From Natronomonas marina (lineage in GTDB: Archaea > Halobacteriota > Halobacteria > Halobacteriales > Haloarculaceae), in assembly GCF_024298905.1 (NCBI RefSeq), contig NZ_CP101155.1, positions 83,278-147,277 of the forward strand: a DNA stretch of 64,000 bases. The letters are read 5' to 3'. Both the position numbers and the translations under genes were made by a program. The notes under the pieces were generated by a model that searched no databases, had not been told where the DNA came from, and saw nothing but the letters and a program-made list of their open reading frames with translations. Positions 62,557 to 64,000 of this stretch are shown here, piece by piece (position 1 is the first letter of the stretch; every line of letters starts with the position of its first letter).

Positions 62557-63717
62557 TTATCGGTATGGATTCCACTCGTAGACAGTTTCACCATCATCTG
62601 TCTCGGAGGCTTGATAATTGACTGAGTGGTCCCAGCCACCATGTCGCCAGAGTTGATCGAACGTCTTCCGCATCACATCCGGGACATCGACATCTGGATT
62701 GTCGATTTGGACGCGATTCAACCGTATCTCGTCCTCGGTGAAAGGTCGCACATTGCTGGGGGGTCGGTTTGATCCACTTGGTCGGGAAAGTGTGTACCCC
62801 TCGGCACCCAGTATGCTGACGTACACATAGTAGGGCGGGTAGATGTCTGCTTCGTCAAACGTCCCGAGAGCAGTGTGGACGAAGTTCGCTATGAGTCGAT
62901 CAATAGATGTCCGGAGTTGGGGGTTGTCGCTGGGATACAGAGCTGTGAAGATACCTTCAGTCCACCCGTCCCGATGGATAGCAGTGTATCTCTCCCTCTC
63001 GGTGCCATCATGGAAGCGTCGATTATTTTCGGTGATCTTCACCTTCGGTCGTGTTACAGCGTATGCATCACGTTTTTCGAACTGAGGTGGGTGGGGGAGG
63101 TCGCCTGCATACCGGTCGTGATGGTCGTCAACGGCTTCCTGAGGAATGACATGGACGACAACCAAGGCTGGGTCCTCGACAATTGTCCCATCGGGAGCTT
63201 GTCGGCGCTTCACACGATCCAGCAAATCCTCATAGAGATCATCTACTTCTGACTCAATGTCTACGAACGGTCGATTGGGGTCGACACGGAGGTGTTCCCG
63301 GATCAGATCGTTGTTCTCACGATCGCCCACCAAGCTGTTCCGGATTTTCGAGAAGTCCCAAACCGTCGTGGGAATTCCCCATTCCTCGTGGAGCTCCTCT
63401 TCAACCCGATCCCGTTTGGTCGTACTGGGGTCTTGTGTTGTGGCGAAAATGTAGAAGTCAAAGTCACGATCGAAGTTCTCAACAGCTGTTTCGATGTCGT
63501 CGTGGGCTTTCCCGACCCAATTGTCTTTCTGCACGGAGCAATGAAGGATCCCGTCTCGGTCACCATCCACGAGGAAGGCGTCGCGACCGCCATCGGGACC
63601 GCTTGTCCCCGTTGGATCCACTGTGTATCCTTCCCGCTCCAATAAATCGTGCATCAACCGTTCAAACCGGTCACTGCCTACTGTTTGGAGAGCGACCTCA
63701 ATTCGGCTGTTCGACAT
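62557..63717 (-). CDS. Mrr-like PD-(D/E)xK endonuclease, stand-alone
   Basis: 386 residues. The N-terminal 130 residues match the Mrr catalytic domain: FERLMHDLLEREGY, GPDGGRDAFLVDGD with the catalytic Asp, then ILHCSVQKDNW with the lysine strand. A conserved WDFSKIRNSL helix follows. The C-terminal 200 residues are alpha/beta with no recognised domain and may be the sensor. No methylase is adjacent, so it is a lone type IV-like restriction or defence nuclease, or a repair enzyme. The gene begins close to the right edge; 283 bases of AT-rich leader lie upstream. Confidence 0.75.
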   Translation of the reverse strand: MSNSRIEVALQTVGSDRFERLMHDLLEREGYTVDPTGTSGPDGGRDAFLVDGDRDGILHCSVQKDNWVGKAHDDIETAVENFDRDFDFYIFATTQDPSTTKRDRVEEELHEEWGIPTTVWDFSKIRNSLVGDRENNDLIREHLRVDPNRPFVDIESEVDDLYEDLLDRVKRRQAPDGTIVEDPALVVVHVIPQEAVDDHHDRYAGDLPHPPQFEKRDAYAVTRPKVKITENNRRFHDGTERERYTAIHRDGWTEGIFTALYPSDNPQLRTSIDRLIANFVHTALGTFDEADIYPPYYVYVSILGAEGYTLSRPSGSNRPPSNVRPFTEDEIRLNRVQIDNPDVDVPDVMRKTFDQLWRHGGWDHSVNYQASETDDGETVYEWNPYR

Positions 63718-64000
63718 AGTTGTGTATACTCTTTGTTTTAGTTAGTTGTATTGACTTCTTTGAGGATATCGACTTGAACGCTGCTTTCGAGCTGAAGACG
63801 CCGTTATATCCTATTTGTGGGCCTATTGCACACACGGTATTCTCCTGCTGTAGCAACTCTTCTCGTTCAGTCATACGAGGATGCTAACTCGGGATTCACC
63901 TATTTGTTCCATCGGTGGAAAATCCCAACCAATTGGAATTTCCAACCCGACTATTATTCATACACTCCATTCTTCCCTCCTCAGATACATCAGATATCGC
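63718..64000. other. AT-rich gene-free end of the window
   Basis: No gene is supported. It is the upstream region of the minus-strand nuclease gene and contains several AT-rich segments (for example TTGTGTATACTC at 63720) that could hold its promoter. No repeat was seen. Confidence 0.5.

Overview
This window looks like part of a large haloarchaeal (class Halobacteria) plasmid or integrated conjugative element. The proteins are strongly acidic and DNA is GC-rich. Its genes include haloarchaeal RPA, PCNA, TFB, TBP, RdfA and a DUF1931-type mini-histone. No rRNA, tRNA or CRISPR array was seen. No replication initiator (Orc1/Cdc6, RepH) and no relaxase was recognised, so replicon type and transfer mechanism remain open.

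Layout. 0-4.5 kb: the 3' part of a cytochrome P450 gene, a small zinc protein, and an RdfA / archaeal SMC-related ATPase pair. 4.7-25 kb: a type IV secretion-like block with a secreted membrane-anchored protein, a VirB6/TrbL-like polytopic protein, a VirB3/PrgI-like protein fused to a cytosolic domain, a VirB4/TraC ATPase, a VirB2-like pilin candidate, an M48 protease on the other strand, and a 2678-residue protein carrying a VirD4/TraD-like ATPase. 25-28 kb: about 3 kb without genes. It holds an AAACTGGAAC iteron-like array and then nine tandem, nested, dyad-symmetric hairpin units whose arms differ between units but stay complementary within each unit. 28-34.2 kb: ssDNA and replication genes (OB-fold protein, a 50-residue protein coupled to an RPA-N-domain protein, RPA, PCNA). 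34.2-35.8 kb: an IS200/IS605-type TnpB element. 35.8-46.8 kb: small zinc proteins, an MrfA-like helicase with DUF1998, two paralogous PrimPol-type proteins, TFB, a membrane protein and a conserved plasmid-type hypothetical. 47-52.7 kb: an AT-rich orphan gene and a MoxR/CobS-like plus CobT/VWA pair. 52.7-63.7 kb: a defence and regulation island. It contains two back-to-back type I CBASS operons (each a CD-NTase plus a Cap15-like 2TM beta-barrel effector), a possible third CBASS-linked gene, a toxin-antitoxin-like pair, an amber-interrupted Cas4-like nuclease, TBP, mini-histone, PadR, and an Mrr-like nuclease.

How it may work together (inference). The secretion block would move DNA. The hairpin region lies directly upstream of the ssDNA-binding, clamp and primase genes, so it could be an origin, transfer or lead-strand initiation region used as single-stranded DNA. 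Many operons share an unusual promoter-proximal motif (TTTNT, then a C-run, then a GGGGTGA or GGAGGTGA half). The element encodes its own TBP and TFB, which could read such promoters. The right-hand island would protect the element or its host.
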